From an uncultured Actinomycetes bacterium (lineage in GTDB: Bacteria > Actinomycetota > Actinomycetes > Nanopelagicales > Nanopelagicaceae), in the NCBI GenBank assembly GCA_903865885.1, contig CAIPLJ010000071.1, forward strand, positions 1 through 33,085: 33,085 bases of DNA. The letters are read 5' to 3'. This document shows positions 15,892 to 23,991 of this stretch, piece by piece; position 1 is the first letter of the stretch; the number at the start of each line of letters is the position of its first letter. The position numbers and the translations under genes were made by a program. The notes under the pieces are model-generated. The model searched no databases. It worked only from the letters and a program-made list of their open reading frames with translations, and was not told the DNA's origin.

Positions 15892-16929
15892 ATGGCAATA
15901 GACCTTCGCTCAGATACCGTCACTAAACCCAGCGCTGCAATGCGACATGCGATGGCCTCTGCTGAAGTCGGCGATGATGTCTATGGGGACGATCCCACTG
16001 TTAACTCACTTGAAGAACGCGTTGCTGCAATGTTTGGCCACGAGGCCGGACTCTTTGCACCTACTGGTTCACTGGCTAATCAATTAGCTATCCGCACTTT
16101 AGTTAAACCAGGTGAAGAACTTCTCGTTGAAACCCGCGGACATATCGTTCGCGCAGAACTGGGAGCCGCTGCTGCATTTAGCGGAATCACCACTCGTACA
16201 TGGCCATCTGTTGATGGGCTCTTAAAAGCAGAAGATCCACTAGCGATCGCCCATGAAAATGCCGGTCCTTACTTGGTGTCAACAAAAGCAATTGCTGTCG
16301 AAAATACTCACAACTTTGGTGGCGGAACAGTGCAGCCAATTGAGGAAATTGCAAAACTTTCATCTGCAGCTCGCGCCCGAGGAATCGCAATGCATCTCGA
16401 TGGTGCTCGAATCTGGAATGCACACGTGGCATCTGGTGTCTCATTTACTGAATATGGAAAGCACTTCGACACCATCAGCGTCTGTCTTTCAAAGGGCCTT
16501 GGTGCGCCAATCGGATCTGTGATGATATCTAGCAAAGAGCGCGTGGCCGATGCTCGCATTTGGCGCAAACGATATGGCGCAGGTATGCGACAGGTCGGAA
16601 TCATCGCAGCTGCTGCGCATTACGCACTGGATCACAATATTGCCCGCCTTGCTGAAGATCACGCGCGTGCCAAAAAAATTGCTGTGGCACTTGCTGCCTT
16701 GGACTCATCACTGATTGATCCAGCGAAGGTGCATACAAATATTGTTGGGCTCGAGCTGTCAAAGATTGGTATCACCGCATCCGAACTGACATCTCGCTGC
16801 AAAGAAACCGGTCTATGGATTAGTGCGTTAGGTCCACATTACGCACGCCTTGTAACGCATTTAGATTTCGATGATGCTCAATGCGATGAAGCAATAAATA
16901 TTTTAAAGCGCACCCTCGTGGTGAAGTAA
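15892..16929 (+). CDS. ltaE: Low-specificity L-threonine aldolase
   Basis: The 345-residue protein is a fold type I PLP enzyme. It begins DLRSDTVTKPS, the hallmark of threonine aldolases, and has EVGDDVYGDDPTVNSLE (25-41), HLDGARIWNA (168-177) and the PLP lysine Lys201 in CLSKGLGAPIGS. It splits threonine or allo-threonine into glycine and acetaldehyde. AAGGAG lies about 10 nt before the ATG, one of the clearest ribosome sites in this window. It probably shares a transcript with the EamA permease upstream. Its 3' end overlaps ogt tail to tail by 27 nt. Confidence 0.92.
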   Translation: MAIDLRSDTVTKPSAAMRHAMASAEVGDDVYGDDPTVNSLEERVAAMFGHEAGLFAPTGSLANQLAIRTLVKPGEELLVETRGHIVRAELGAAAAFSGITTRTWPSVDGLLKAEDPLAIAHENAGPYLVSTKAIAVENTHNFGGGTVQPIEEIAKLSSAARARGIAMHLDGARIWNAHVASGVSFTEYGKHFDTISVCLSKGLGAPIGSVMISSKERVADARIWRKRYGAGMRQVGIIAAAAHYALDHNIARLAEDHARAKKIAVALAALDSSLIDPAKVHTNIVGLELSKIGITASELTSRCKETGLWISALGPHYARLVTHLDFDDAQCDEAINILKRTLVVK

Positions 16930-17397
16930 CCACTCTTTTCTATTTAGCCCATACGCATAATTTCCAAGAGCGCCGCCAGTCTTAACGATGCGGTGGCATG
17001 GCACTACAAGAACTATTGCATTCTTTGCGCACGCACTTCCAGCAGCGCGAACTGCGGCAGGACTTCCTGCGCGATCTGCTAATTCACCATATGAAATCAC
17101 GGAGCCAGGTTTTATCTTTTTCATCGCCTTCCAGGCTGCTTGAGAAAAGTGTGCTCCAGGTTGTCGGACTTGAATGGCATTGATTGCCGAGATATCGCCA
17201 TCAAAGTAGTCGATGATGAGATCTGAAATGACAGGAATCTTTGATACAGATTTAATTTCGCGCTCTGAATCCTCGGCGCTCAAACTCTCTTTCAGCGCTT
17301 TGAGAGTTGAGAGATTTGCTCCGAGGAGGATGTGTTCATCAGCAATCAGATTGAGATTACCGATTGGTGTTGAAATGCTGGTTAAAAGCAAGGTCAC
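16903..17397 (-). CDS. ogt: Methylated-DNA--protein-cysteine methyltransferase
   Basis: With a GTG start at 17397 the protein has 164 residues, normal for Ogt. The C-terminal active site is VPCHRIV with acceptor Cys134, preceded by FSQAAWKAMKKIKPGSVISY and by RAAGSACAKN, whose Arg flips the damaged base. It removes the alkyl group from O6-methylguanine in one suicidal transfer. GTG 17397 is supported by TAACTT (17410-17405), which ends 7 nt before it and includes the aroG stop codon; starts further upstream would run far into aroG. A nearby TTG (17391) is possible. It follows aroG on the same strand. Confidence 0.9.
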   Translation of the reverse strand: MTLLLTSISTPIGNLNLIADEHILLGANLSTLKALKESLSAEDSEREIKSVSKIPVISDLIIDYFDGDISAINAIQVRQPGAHFSQAAWKAMKKIKPGSVISYGELADRAGSPAAVRAAGSACAKNAIVLVVPCHRIVKTGGALGNYAYGLNRKEWLLHHEGAL

Positions 17398-17407
17398 GCT
17401 AACTAAG

Positions 17408-18763
17408 TTAGCGGTCGCGCAACATTTCAGCAACCAAAAATGAGAGCTCAAGTGACTGAGAATGATTCAAGCGTGGGTCACAGGCTGTCTCATAGCGTGA
17501 TTCAAGATCTTTTTCAGATACCTGATTGCCTCCACCAAGACACTCAGTGACATCATCGCCAGTGAGCTCAATATGGATTCCACCAGGATGAGTTCCAAGT
17601 TTCTTATGGACTTCGAAGAACCCGCGAACTTCATCAAGCACATCTTCGAAGTTACGTGTCTTATAGCCATTCTTGGATTCGAAGGTATTGCCATGCATCG
17701 GATCGCAGACCCAAAGGACCTGTGCTCCGCTCTTAGTAACGCCTTCAACTAGAGCAGGAAGTGCTTGGCGAACAGTGCCTGCACCCATGCGAGTAATAAA
17801 TGTAATGCGACCTGGTTCGTTGTCGGGGTTGAGCTTTGCAATCAGTGCAAGCGCATCTGCAACAGTCGACTTAGGTCCAAGTTTGATACCAATGGGATTG
17901 CGCACCTTGGATGCGAAGTCAACGTGTGCACCATCGAGCTGACGTGTGCGTTCGCCGATCCAGATGAAGTGGCCAGATACATCGTATGGAAGTTGTGTAC
18001 GTGAATCGATACGAGTCAGGGCCTTCTCGTATTCAATGATCAACGCTTCATGGCTTGCATAGAAATCAACTGCCTTAAATTGTTCTGGGTCAACACCTGC
18101 AGACTTCATAAATGCCAGCGCACGGCCAACTTCATTTGCCATCTGTTCGTACTTCTCGCCAAATGTTGAATCGCGGATAAATCCCTTATTCCATTCGTGC
18201 ACCTGGCGAAGATCTGCAAAACCACCACGAGTAAATGCGCGAACTAAGTTCAGGGTTGCAGCTGATGTGTTGTAGACGCGAACAAGTCGGTTGGGATCTG
18301 GAGTACGCGCTGCCTCCGTGAATTCAATATCGTTGACAGCATCTCCACGGTAGGCAGGAAGTGTTACATCACCGCGAGTTTCAAGATCATTTGAACGTGG
18401 CTTGGCGAATTGACCAGCCATGCGGCCAACTTTGATGACAGGCAAGCTCGAGTAGTACTGCAAAACAGCTGCCATCTGCAAGATTGTCTTGATGCGGTTT
18501 CGAATTGAATCAGCAGTTGCTGCTGTGAATGTTTCAGCGCAATCCCCACCTTGTAACCAGAATGCTCGACCCGCTGCAGCTTCTGCAATCTTTGCTTTGA
18601 GATCATCGCACTCGCCAGCAAAGACAAGTGGAGGAAGTGCACGAAGATCTGCAACAGCTTTCTTCATCTGCTCACCGTTTGGACCACCAGGCCAATTAGG
18701 TTGCTGGGCAGCAACGAGTGATTCGTCGAAGAGCGAATCCAGCTGCGAGTTAGAAGTATTCAT
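17408..18763 (-). CDS. aroG: 3-deoxy-7-phosphoheptulonate synthase, class II
   Basis: The product (451 residues from ATG 18763, or 453 from ATG 18769) is a class II, plant/actinobacterial type DAHP synthase. Signatures include QGGDCAETF, RMAGQFAKPRS, HEALIIEYE, HFIWIGERTRQLDGAHV and LWVCDPMHGNT near the metal site. It joins phosphoenolpyruvate and erythrose 4-phosphate, the first step of the shikimate pathway. The second ATG is preferred because TACTCT (18776-18771) ends 7 nt before it. The gene follows pfkA after about 40 nt and precedes ogt. Feedback control by aromatic amino acids is usual in the family but cannot be read here. Confidence 0.95.
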   Translation of the reverse strand: MNTSNSQLDSLFDESLVAAQQPNWPGGPNGEQMKKAVADLRALPPLVFAGECDDLKAKIAEAAAGRAFWLQGGDCAETFTAATADSIRNRIKTILQMAAVLQYYSSLPVIKVGRMAGQFAKPRSNDLETRGDVTLPAYRGDAVNDIEFTEAARTPDPNRLVRVYNTSAATLNLVRAFTRGGFADLRQVHEWNKGFIRDSTFGEKYEQMANEVGRALAFMKSAGVDPEQFKAVDFYASHEALIIEYEKALTRIDSRTQLPYDVSGHFIWIGERTRQLDGAHVDFASKVRNPIGIKLGPKSTVADALALIAKLNPDNEPGRITFITRMGAGTVRQALPALVEGVTKSGAQVLWVCDPMHGNTFESKNGYKTRNFEDVLDEVRGFFEVHKKLGTHPGGIHIELTGDDVTECLGGGNQVSEKDLESRYETACDPRLNHSQSLELSFLVAEMLRDR

Positions 18764-18790
18764 GGTCATAAGAGTAGAGAGTTCAGTAGC

Positions 18791-18807
18791 AATCTCGGAG
18801 GGAGATT
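18791..18807 (-). terminator. Short hairpin at the end of pfkA, possible weak terminator
   Basis: AATCTC (18791-18796) and GAGATT (18802-18807) form a 6-bp stem with a 5-nt loop, overlapping the pfkA stop codon. On the minus strand no T-run follows, so it is at best a weak terminator or an mRNA end structure between pfkA and aroG. Confidence 0.2.
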
Positions 18808-19831
18808 ATCCAAAGAACGAAGTGATCTCCTCGTATCGCTCGATGGGAACAGTTTTGAGAACATCAGTCGCTGATGCCAATGGCACGCGCGCAATCTTTG
18901 TGCCGTGAAGGGCCATCATCTTGCCGAAGTCACCATCGTGTACGGCTGTGATTGCCTCTAGTCCGAAACGTGAGCTAAGAACTCGGTCAAATGCTGAAGG
19001 TGTTCCACCGCGTTGGATATGTCCGAGGACAGTGCAACGTGTCTGGTAACCAGTACGTGTCTCGATCTCTGCAGCGAGCCAATCGCCAATACCTGAAAGT
19101 TGAACGTGGCCAAATGCATCAAGTGGCTGATCTTTAACAATCATGTCGCCATCTTGAGGAATGGCACCTTCGGCAATAACGATGATCGGAGCAGTTCCTG
19201 TTTCAAAGCGAGACTTTACGTAGTCGCATACCTTTTCGACTGAAAACTTAACTTCTGGAATCAAGATGCATGCTGCATCGCCTGCGATACCTGAGTGCAG
19301 CGCAATCCAGCCTGCGTGACGACCCATAACCTCAACGATGAGTGGACGGTGGTGTGATTCAGCTGTTGTATGAAGGCGATCGATTGCCTCCATAGCAATG
19401 TTGACTGAAGTATCAAAGCCAAATGTGAAATCTGTGTTGTTGAGGTCGTTATCGATTGTCTTTGGAACTCCGATGACCTTGACGCCCAAAGCATCGAGCT
19501 TTGTTGCAACGCCGAGTGTGTCTTCACCACCGATGGCAATGAGAACATCGATTCCTTGATCTGCAAGATTCTGCTTGATGCGCTCGACGCCGTTTTCAAT
19601 TTTAAATGGGTTGGTACGTGATGAACCGAGAATGGTTCCGCCCTTTGCAAGGATTGGCTTTACCGTTGCAAGATCTAAAGGCATGGTCAGAGCTTCGAGT
19701 GGGCCTTTCCAGCCATCACGGAAGCCGACAAATTCGTAGCCGTAATCTTTGATTCCCTTTGTAACTACTCCGCGAATAACACCGTTGAGTCCAGGGCAGT
19801 CTCCGCCACCTGTAAGAATTCCAATACGCAT
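18806..19831 (-). CDS. pfkA: 6-phosphofructokinase, predicted pyrophosphate-dependent
   Basis: The 341-residue protein opens with ILTGGGDCPGLNGVIRG. The two positions that separate donor types are clear and fall on the E. coli numbering: Asp104 in GGED (101-104) and Lys124 in PKTIDND. ATP enzymes have Gly at 104; Asp104 with Lys124 is the signature of PPi-using enzymes such as that of Amycolatopsis. MGRHAGWIAL and HIQRGGTPSAFDR are also present. The reaction, fructose 6-phosphate to fructose 1,6-bisphosphate, would then be reversible. GGAG lies 7 nt before the ATG. It is divergent from xylB and upstream of aroG. Confidence 0.9.
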   Translation of the reverse strand: MRIGILTGGGDCPGLNGVIRGVVTKGIKDYGYEFVGFRDGWKGPLEALTMPLDLATVKPILAKGGTILGSSRTNPFKIENGVERIKQNLADQGIDVLIAIGGEDTLGVATKLDALGVKVIGVPKTIDNDLNNTDFTFGFDTSVNIAMEAIDRLHTTAESHHRPLIVEVMGRHAGWIALHSGIAGDAACILIPEVKFSVEKVCDYVKSRFETGTAPIIVIAEGAIPQDGDMIVKDQPLDAFGHVQLSGIGDWLAAEIETRTGYQTRCTVLGHIQRGGTPSAFDRVLSSRFGLEAITAVHDGDFGKMMALHGTKIARVPLASATDVLKTVPIERYEEITSFFG

Positions 19832-19918
19832 TGCAACGCTCCAAAATAAAGTGAGATTTGGCTAACTAATTAAGCCGCATTGTGGTCAACACTGACTGGC
19901 ACAGTCTAGCCTTTCGTC
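19832..19918. promoter_or_regulatory. Divergent promoter region between pfkA and xylB
   Basis: In the 87-bp gap, TAGCCT (19907-19912) ends 6 nt before the xylB ATG with no ribosome site between, so xylB is probably read from a leaderless mRNA. On the other strand pfkA has an untranslated leader with GGAG. I see no convincing operator palindrome or xylose-type repressor site. Confidence 0.45.
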
Positions 19919-21343
19919 ATGGCAAAGACCGACCACTCAGCTGGCCCATTGGTTGCAGGCGTAGATTCTTCGACGCAATCTGTAAAAGTAGTGATTCGAA
20001 ATGCCGATACTGGTGAGTTAATCCGACAAGGACGCGCATCTCACCCCGAAGGAACTGAAGTCGATCCAGCCCACTGGGAGAGCGCACTTGAAAAAGCTTT
20101 TGCTGATGCAGGCGGCCTCGATGGCGTCGCAGCTCTTTCGATCGGTGGCCAGCAACATGGAATGGTTGTACTTGATAAAGATGGCGAAGTAATTCGCCCA
20201 GCACTCTTATGGAATGACACTCGTTCTGCACAATCTGCACGCGATCTCAATTCAGAAATGGGCGGCGATAAAGAAGCTGCAAAGAAAGTTGGCTCTGTCC
20301 TTGTTGCATCTTTTACTGCCACTAAACTTCGATGGCTTGCAGATAATGAGAAAGCAAATGCCGAAAAAGTAGCTGCAGTTGCGCTCCCCCATGATTGGTT
20401 GTCATGGCGCCTTCAAGGTGGAAAAGATTTTGCAAAGCTATTTACCGATCGTTCAGATGCATCAGGTACTGGTTACTTTGATTCTGTTACTTCGACATAT
20501 CGCGACGATTTATTGAAATCAGCTTTGCGCACAGATCGCACAATCATTACTCCTCGCATCGTTTCTCCAGCTGCTTTCGGTGGCGAAACGCTTTCAGGGA
20601 TTCCCATCGCAGCAGGTGCTGGCGATAACGCGGGCGCAGCGCTCGGGGTGCAAGCTCAAGCAGGCGATGTCGTGGTCTCGCTCGGTACAAGTGGAACAGC
20701 TTTCGCGGTATCAGATACTCCAACACATGATCCCAGTGGAGCTGTTGCAGGTTTTGCCGATGCAACAGGAAGGTTTCTTCCACTTGTCTGCACACTCAAC
20801 GCCGCACGCATCCTTGATGCAGCAACTCGCATCTTAGGTAAGACCCATGATGAAGTGGGAGCGCTTGCACTCACCGCGAAAGCTGGAGCCAATGGACTTT
20901 CAATGCTTCCTTACTTCGAAGGCGAACGCACACCAAATCGCCCGGATGCAACGGGAGTATTTGCAGGCATGAATCTTGCAAACTCAAATCCTGCCGATAT
21001 TGCACGTGCGATGATCGAAGGAATGCTCTGCGGACTTGTAGATGCAGTTGATGCTCTTGAAAAATTGGGTGTCTCTATCAATCGCGTGTTACTCATCGGT
21101 GGCGCTGCAAAGAATCCTGCTATTGCAACGATTGCATCATCACTATTTGGTCGAGAAGTTCTTCTGCCACAACCTGGTGAATACGTTGCAGATGGCGCTG
21201 CACGACAAGCTGCGTGGGCGTTAAGTGGCGGAGAAAATCCCCCACTCTGGAATCTCGGCGCAGTCACTTCCGCACAAGCTACACATACCCCCGATGTCGT
21301 TGCGCGTTATCGCGAACTCCGCGACAAGACAGAGACATGGTAA
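19919..21343 (+). CDS. xylB: Xylulokinase (FGGY family)
   Basis: The 474-residue protein has two FGGY sugar-kinase domains. GVDSSTQSVKVVI (14-26) holds the catalytic/ATP Asp16 region. GGQQHGMV, LWNDTRS and GAGDNAGAALGVQ mark the sugar site, and VSLGTSGTAF and IGGAAKNP the ATP site in the second half. It phosphorylates D-xylulose to xylulose 5-phosphate for the pentose phosphate pathway. No xylose isomerase or transporter is adjacent, so the substrate rests on family resemblance (QQHGMV is typical of XylB). It is divergent from pfkA; the next gene follows its stop by 7 nt. Confidence 0.9.
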   Translation: MAKTDHSAGPLVAGVDSSTQSVKVVIRNADTGELIRQGRASHPEGTEVDPAHWESALEKAFADAGGLDGVAALSIGGQQHGMVVLDKDGEVIRPALLWNDTRSAQSARDLNSEMGGDKEAAKKVGSVLVASFTATKLRWLADNEKANAEKVAAVALPHDWLSWRLQGGKDFAKLFTDRSDASGTGYFDSVTSTYRDDLLKSALRTDRTIITPRIVSPAAFGGETLSGIPIAAGAGDNAGAALGVQAQAGDVVVSLGTSGTAFAVSDTPTHDPSGAVAGFADATGRFLPLVCTLNAARILDAATRILGKTHDEVGALALTAKAGANGLSMLPYFEGERTPNRPDATGVFAGMNLANSNPADIARAMIEGMLCGLVDAVDALEKLGVSINRVLLIGGAAKNPAIATIASSLFGREVLLPQPGEYVADGAARQAAWALSGGENPPLWNLGAVTSAQATHTPDVVARYRELRDKTETW

Positions 21344-21350
21344 GGAATTA

Positions 21351-22238
21351 ATGTCACGTCGCGGATGGTTTCTCTTTATTCTCGTTGGCTTCTTATGGGG
21401 TGTTCCGTACCTCTTTATCAAAGTCGCAGTTAACCAAGATCACGGCTTTACCCCAGCCGTAGTTGTCTGCCTACGTACTGCAATCGGAGCGGCAATTCTT
21501 ATTCCACTAGCGATTAAACAGGGCCAACTAGGTGCTGCGCTTCGCGGTGCCAAATATGTCTTCTTCTATGCACTTCTTGAAATGATCGGACCATGGATTC
21601 TTATCGGCACCGCAGAACAGAAGATTCCATCAGGACTTGCAGGCCTTCTCGTTGCGTCGGTTCCTATTTGGGCAACAATCTTTGCATCAATGCGTGGAGA
21701 TAAAACAGTCTGGCAAAAGAAGAGGCTGATGGGAATCATTGTTGGTTTTATCGGTTTAGTAGCTGTGGTCGGAATCGAAAGTATTACGGGATCTGCCGAT
21801 CCTCTTTCAATCTTTATGGTCTTACTTGCCTCAATTGGTTATTCATATGCCGTCATGATGGTGCAAGGCGCTCTCCCAGGTGTCAGTGGAATTGCAATTA
21901 ATGCAGTTGCCATGGCAATGGCTGCGATCTTCTATCTTCCTTGGGCAATAGTGCAGTGGCCGACACATGCAATCTCAGCTGGCGCAATCAGAGCAGTCGT
22001 AGGACTTGGAGTACTTTCTACCGGCGCAGCTTTCGTTGCCTTCTTTACTTTGGCGACCATCATTGGTGTAGCGCGCGGCTCACTTGTGACTTATCTGAAC
22101 ACTGCCTGTGCCGTTCTGTTAGGTGTAATTATTCTTAAGGAACCACTCACTGTGGGAATCATTCTCGGTCTTCCCCTTGTATTGATTGGTTCTTACTTCG
22201 CGAGCCGCAAGCCTGAAAACGCATCAGTACAGTCATAA
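21351..22238 (+). CDS. EamA/DMT-family permease
   Basis: The 295-residue protein has ten predicted membrane helices. Its start reads MSRRGWFLFILVGFLWGVPY, and the ATG at 21351 is set by AAGGA just upstream, 7 nt after the xylB stop. The track of hydrophobic segments splits into two EamA repeats. The substrate is unknown. The same strand and close spacing suggest co-transcription with xylB, but a role in pentose metabolism is not supported by any residue I can see. Its stop codon forms part of the likely -10 of uppP. Confidence 0.86.
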   Translation: MSRRGWFLFILVGFLWGVPYLFIKVAVNQDHGFTPAVVVCLRTAIGAAILIPLAIKQGQLGAALRGAKYVFFYALLEMIGPWILIGTAEQKIPSGLAGLLVASVPIWATIFASMRGDKTVWQKKRLMGIIVGFIGLVAVVGIESITGSADPLSIFMVLLASIGYSYAVMMVQGALPGVSGIAINAVAMAMAAIFYLPWAIVQWPTHAISAGAIRAVVGLGVLSTGAAFVAFFTLATIIGVARGSLVTYLNTACAVLLGVIILKEPLTVGIILGLPLVLIGSYFASRKPENASVQS

Positions 22239-22239
22239 T
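22234..22239 (+). promoter_or_regulatory. Candidate -10 element (CATAAT) for uppP
   Basis: CATAAT ends 6 nt before the uppP ATG, differs from TATAAT by one base, and contains the TAA stop of the upstream permease gene. No ribosome site lies between. Leaderless expression of uppP is likely. Confidence 0.45.
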
Positions 22240-22245
22240 TGCCTA

Positions 22246-23055
22246 ATGATTGAAGCTCTCTTCTTAGGTATTGTCCAAGGCCTCACTGAATTCTTACCGA
22301 TTTCATCAAGTGCCCATATTCGTATTGTCGGAGCATTTTTGCCCCATGCAAATGATCCAGGAGCAGCTTTCACTGCAATCACTCAAATCGGTACTGAGCT
22401 AGCTGTTCTTATCTACTTCCGCAAAGATATTCTGCAGATTCTTCGCTCGTGGTTTAAGCGCGATGGTTCTCCTGAAGCGCGCCTTGGAACGCTCATTATT
22501 ATCGGAACGCTCCCAATCATTGTTCTTGGCTACCTAGGACAGGATTACATCACCAACAATTTCCGCTCGCTCTGGCTCATTGCATCCACACTGATTATCT
22601 TCGGTCTGATCCTTGGTTTTGCAGATCGCATCGGTAAGAAAGAGAAAGATCTCTCAACGCTTAATGCGCGCGATGGAATTCTTTACGGTTTCGCCCAATC
22701 ACTGGCACTTATTCCTGGCGTATCCCGATCTGGTGCAACAATCGCACTGGGTCGCTTCCTCGGTTACAAGCGAGAAGCAGCACTTCGTTACTCATTCCTC
22801 TTAGCCCTACCTGCAGTCTTTGGCAGTGGTTTATACGAACTTAAAAAGGCTATGGGCGATTCGACAGTATCTGTCTACACAATGCCAGAGATTCTTGTAG
22901 CAACAGTTACTGCATTCGTCATTGGTTACGCGGTCATTGCCTGGTTGATGAAGTACATCTCAACGAAGAGCTTTACGCCCTTTGTTATCTATCGCGTAGC
23001 AGTTGGTTCTGCACTCCTTGTTGCACTTGCAACAGGGTGGATTAGCGCTCAGTAA
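22246..23055 (+). CDS. uppP: Undecaprenyl-diphosphatase
   Basis: From ATG 22246 the protein has 269 residues, the usual BacA/UppP length, with about eight membrane helices. Both family motifs are present: QGLTEFLPISSSAH (11-24), which holds the (E/Q)xxxE pair Q11/E15, and PGVSRSGAT in the second half. It removes a phosphate from undecaprenyl diphosphate outside the membrane so that the lipid carrier for peptidoglycan can be reused; it also confers bacitracin tolerance. It ends 14 nt inside the opposing era gene. The extension upstream to 22186 lies within the permease gene and is rejected. Confidence 0.95.
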   Translation: MIEALFLGIVQGLTEFLPISSSAHIRIVGAFLPHANDPGAAFTAITQIGTELAVLIYFRKDILQILRSWFKRDGSPEARLGTLIIIGTLPIIVLGYLGQDYITNNFRSLWLIASTLIIFGLILGFADRIGKKEKDLSTLNARDGILYGFAQSLALIPGVSRSGATIALGRFLGYKREAALRYSFLLALPAVFGSGLYELKKAMGDSTVSVYTMPEILVATVTAFVIGYAVIAWLMKYISTKSFTPFVIYRVAVGSALLVALATGWISAQ

Positions 23056-23959
23056 ATCCAAGTCTTTCTAGAAGCTTCGGATCGCGCTGCCACTCTTTTG
23101 AAACCTTGACGTGAAGTCCAAGGAAGATACGTGCTCCGAGTTCGCGCTCAATATCTTTACGTGCACGCATGCCGATATCTTTCAAACGCTCGCCTTGATG
23201 ACCAAGCAAAATACCAGTCTGTGAATCTCGCTCGACGTGAATAGTTGCGTGGATATCGAAGAATGGACGACTACCCTTTTCTTCTCGCTCTGCCATCTCA
23301 TCGATTGTGACCATGATGGAGTGAGGAAGTTCTTCACGTGCATCGCGTAGCGCCGCTTCACGGATGAGCTCGCAGATGAGCGTTTCAATCTTCTGATCAC
23401 TCTTTACATCAGTTGGATAAAAAGCGGGTCCTACAGGCAAGTTATCGCCGATCAGCTTTTCCAGTAAATCAATCTGATCGTGAATAGCTGCTGAGATAGG
23501 AACGATTTCATCCCATGTAAATCCCTTAGCAAGGGCAGAAATTCCAAGTAAGCGATTGGCAAGGTTCTTCTTCGCCACTAAATCAGTCTTTGTGACTAGA
23601 GCAAACTTCTTTGCACGTGGATACTTTGCAATTTCTGCTGCTAAAAATTCATCACCAGCACCTGAAGTCTCATCAGCTGGCACACACATCATGACGATAT
23701 CGACTGAATCAAGGCTCTCGTTGACGACTGCATTGAGGCGATATCCCAAGAGTGTCTTTGGTTTATGAATTCCGGGAGTATCTACAAGAACAGCCTGATA
23801 TTCAGGGTTATTGACGATGCCGCGAATTGCATGGCGCGTAGTGTTGGGATGCGGAGATGTAATCGCAATCTTGCTACCGACTAGTGCATTGATGAGAGTT
23901 GATTTACCAGTGTTGGGGCGGCCGACAATAGCCACAAAGCCCGAACGGAAATCACTCAT
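23042..23959 (-). CDS. era: GTPase Era
   Basis: The 305-residue protein has a GTPase domain with G1 GRPNTGKS (13-20), G3 DTPGIHKP and G4 TKTD, and a C-terminal KH domain with GHQGERLKDIGMRARKDIE. Era binds the 3' end of 16S rRNA and helps assemble the 30S subunit. No ribosome site precedes the ATG; GAGAAT (23971-23966) ends 6 nt before it, consistent with a leaderless mRNA. It lies 32 nt after dprA on the same strand and overlaps uppP tail to tail by 14 nt. Confidence 0.95.
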   Translation of the reverse strand: MSDFRSGFVAIVGRPNTGKSTLINALVGSKIAITSPHPNTTRHAIRGIVNNPEYQAVLVDTPGIHKPKTLLGYRLNAVVNESLDSVDIVMMCVPADETSGAGDEFLAAEIAKYPRAKKFALVTKTDLVAKKNLANRLLGISALAKGFTWDEIVPISAAIHDQIDLLEKLIGDNLPVGPAFYPTDVKSDQKIETLICELIREAALRDAREELPHSIMVTIDEMAEREEKGSRPFFDIHATIHVERDSQTGILLGHQGERLKDIGMRARKDIERELGARIFLGLHVKVSKEWQRDPKLLERLGFTER

Positions 23960-23991
23960 AAACCCATTCTCTCATCACATTCGAGAAGTAC

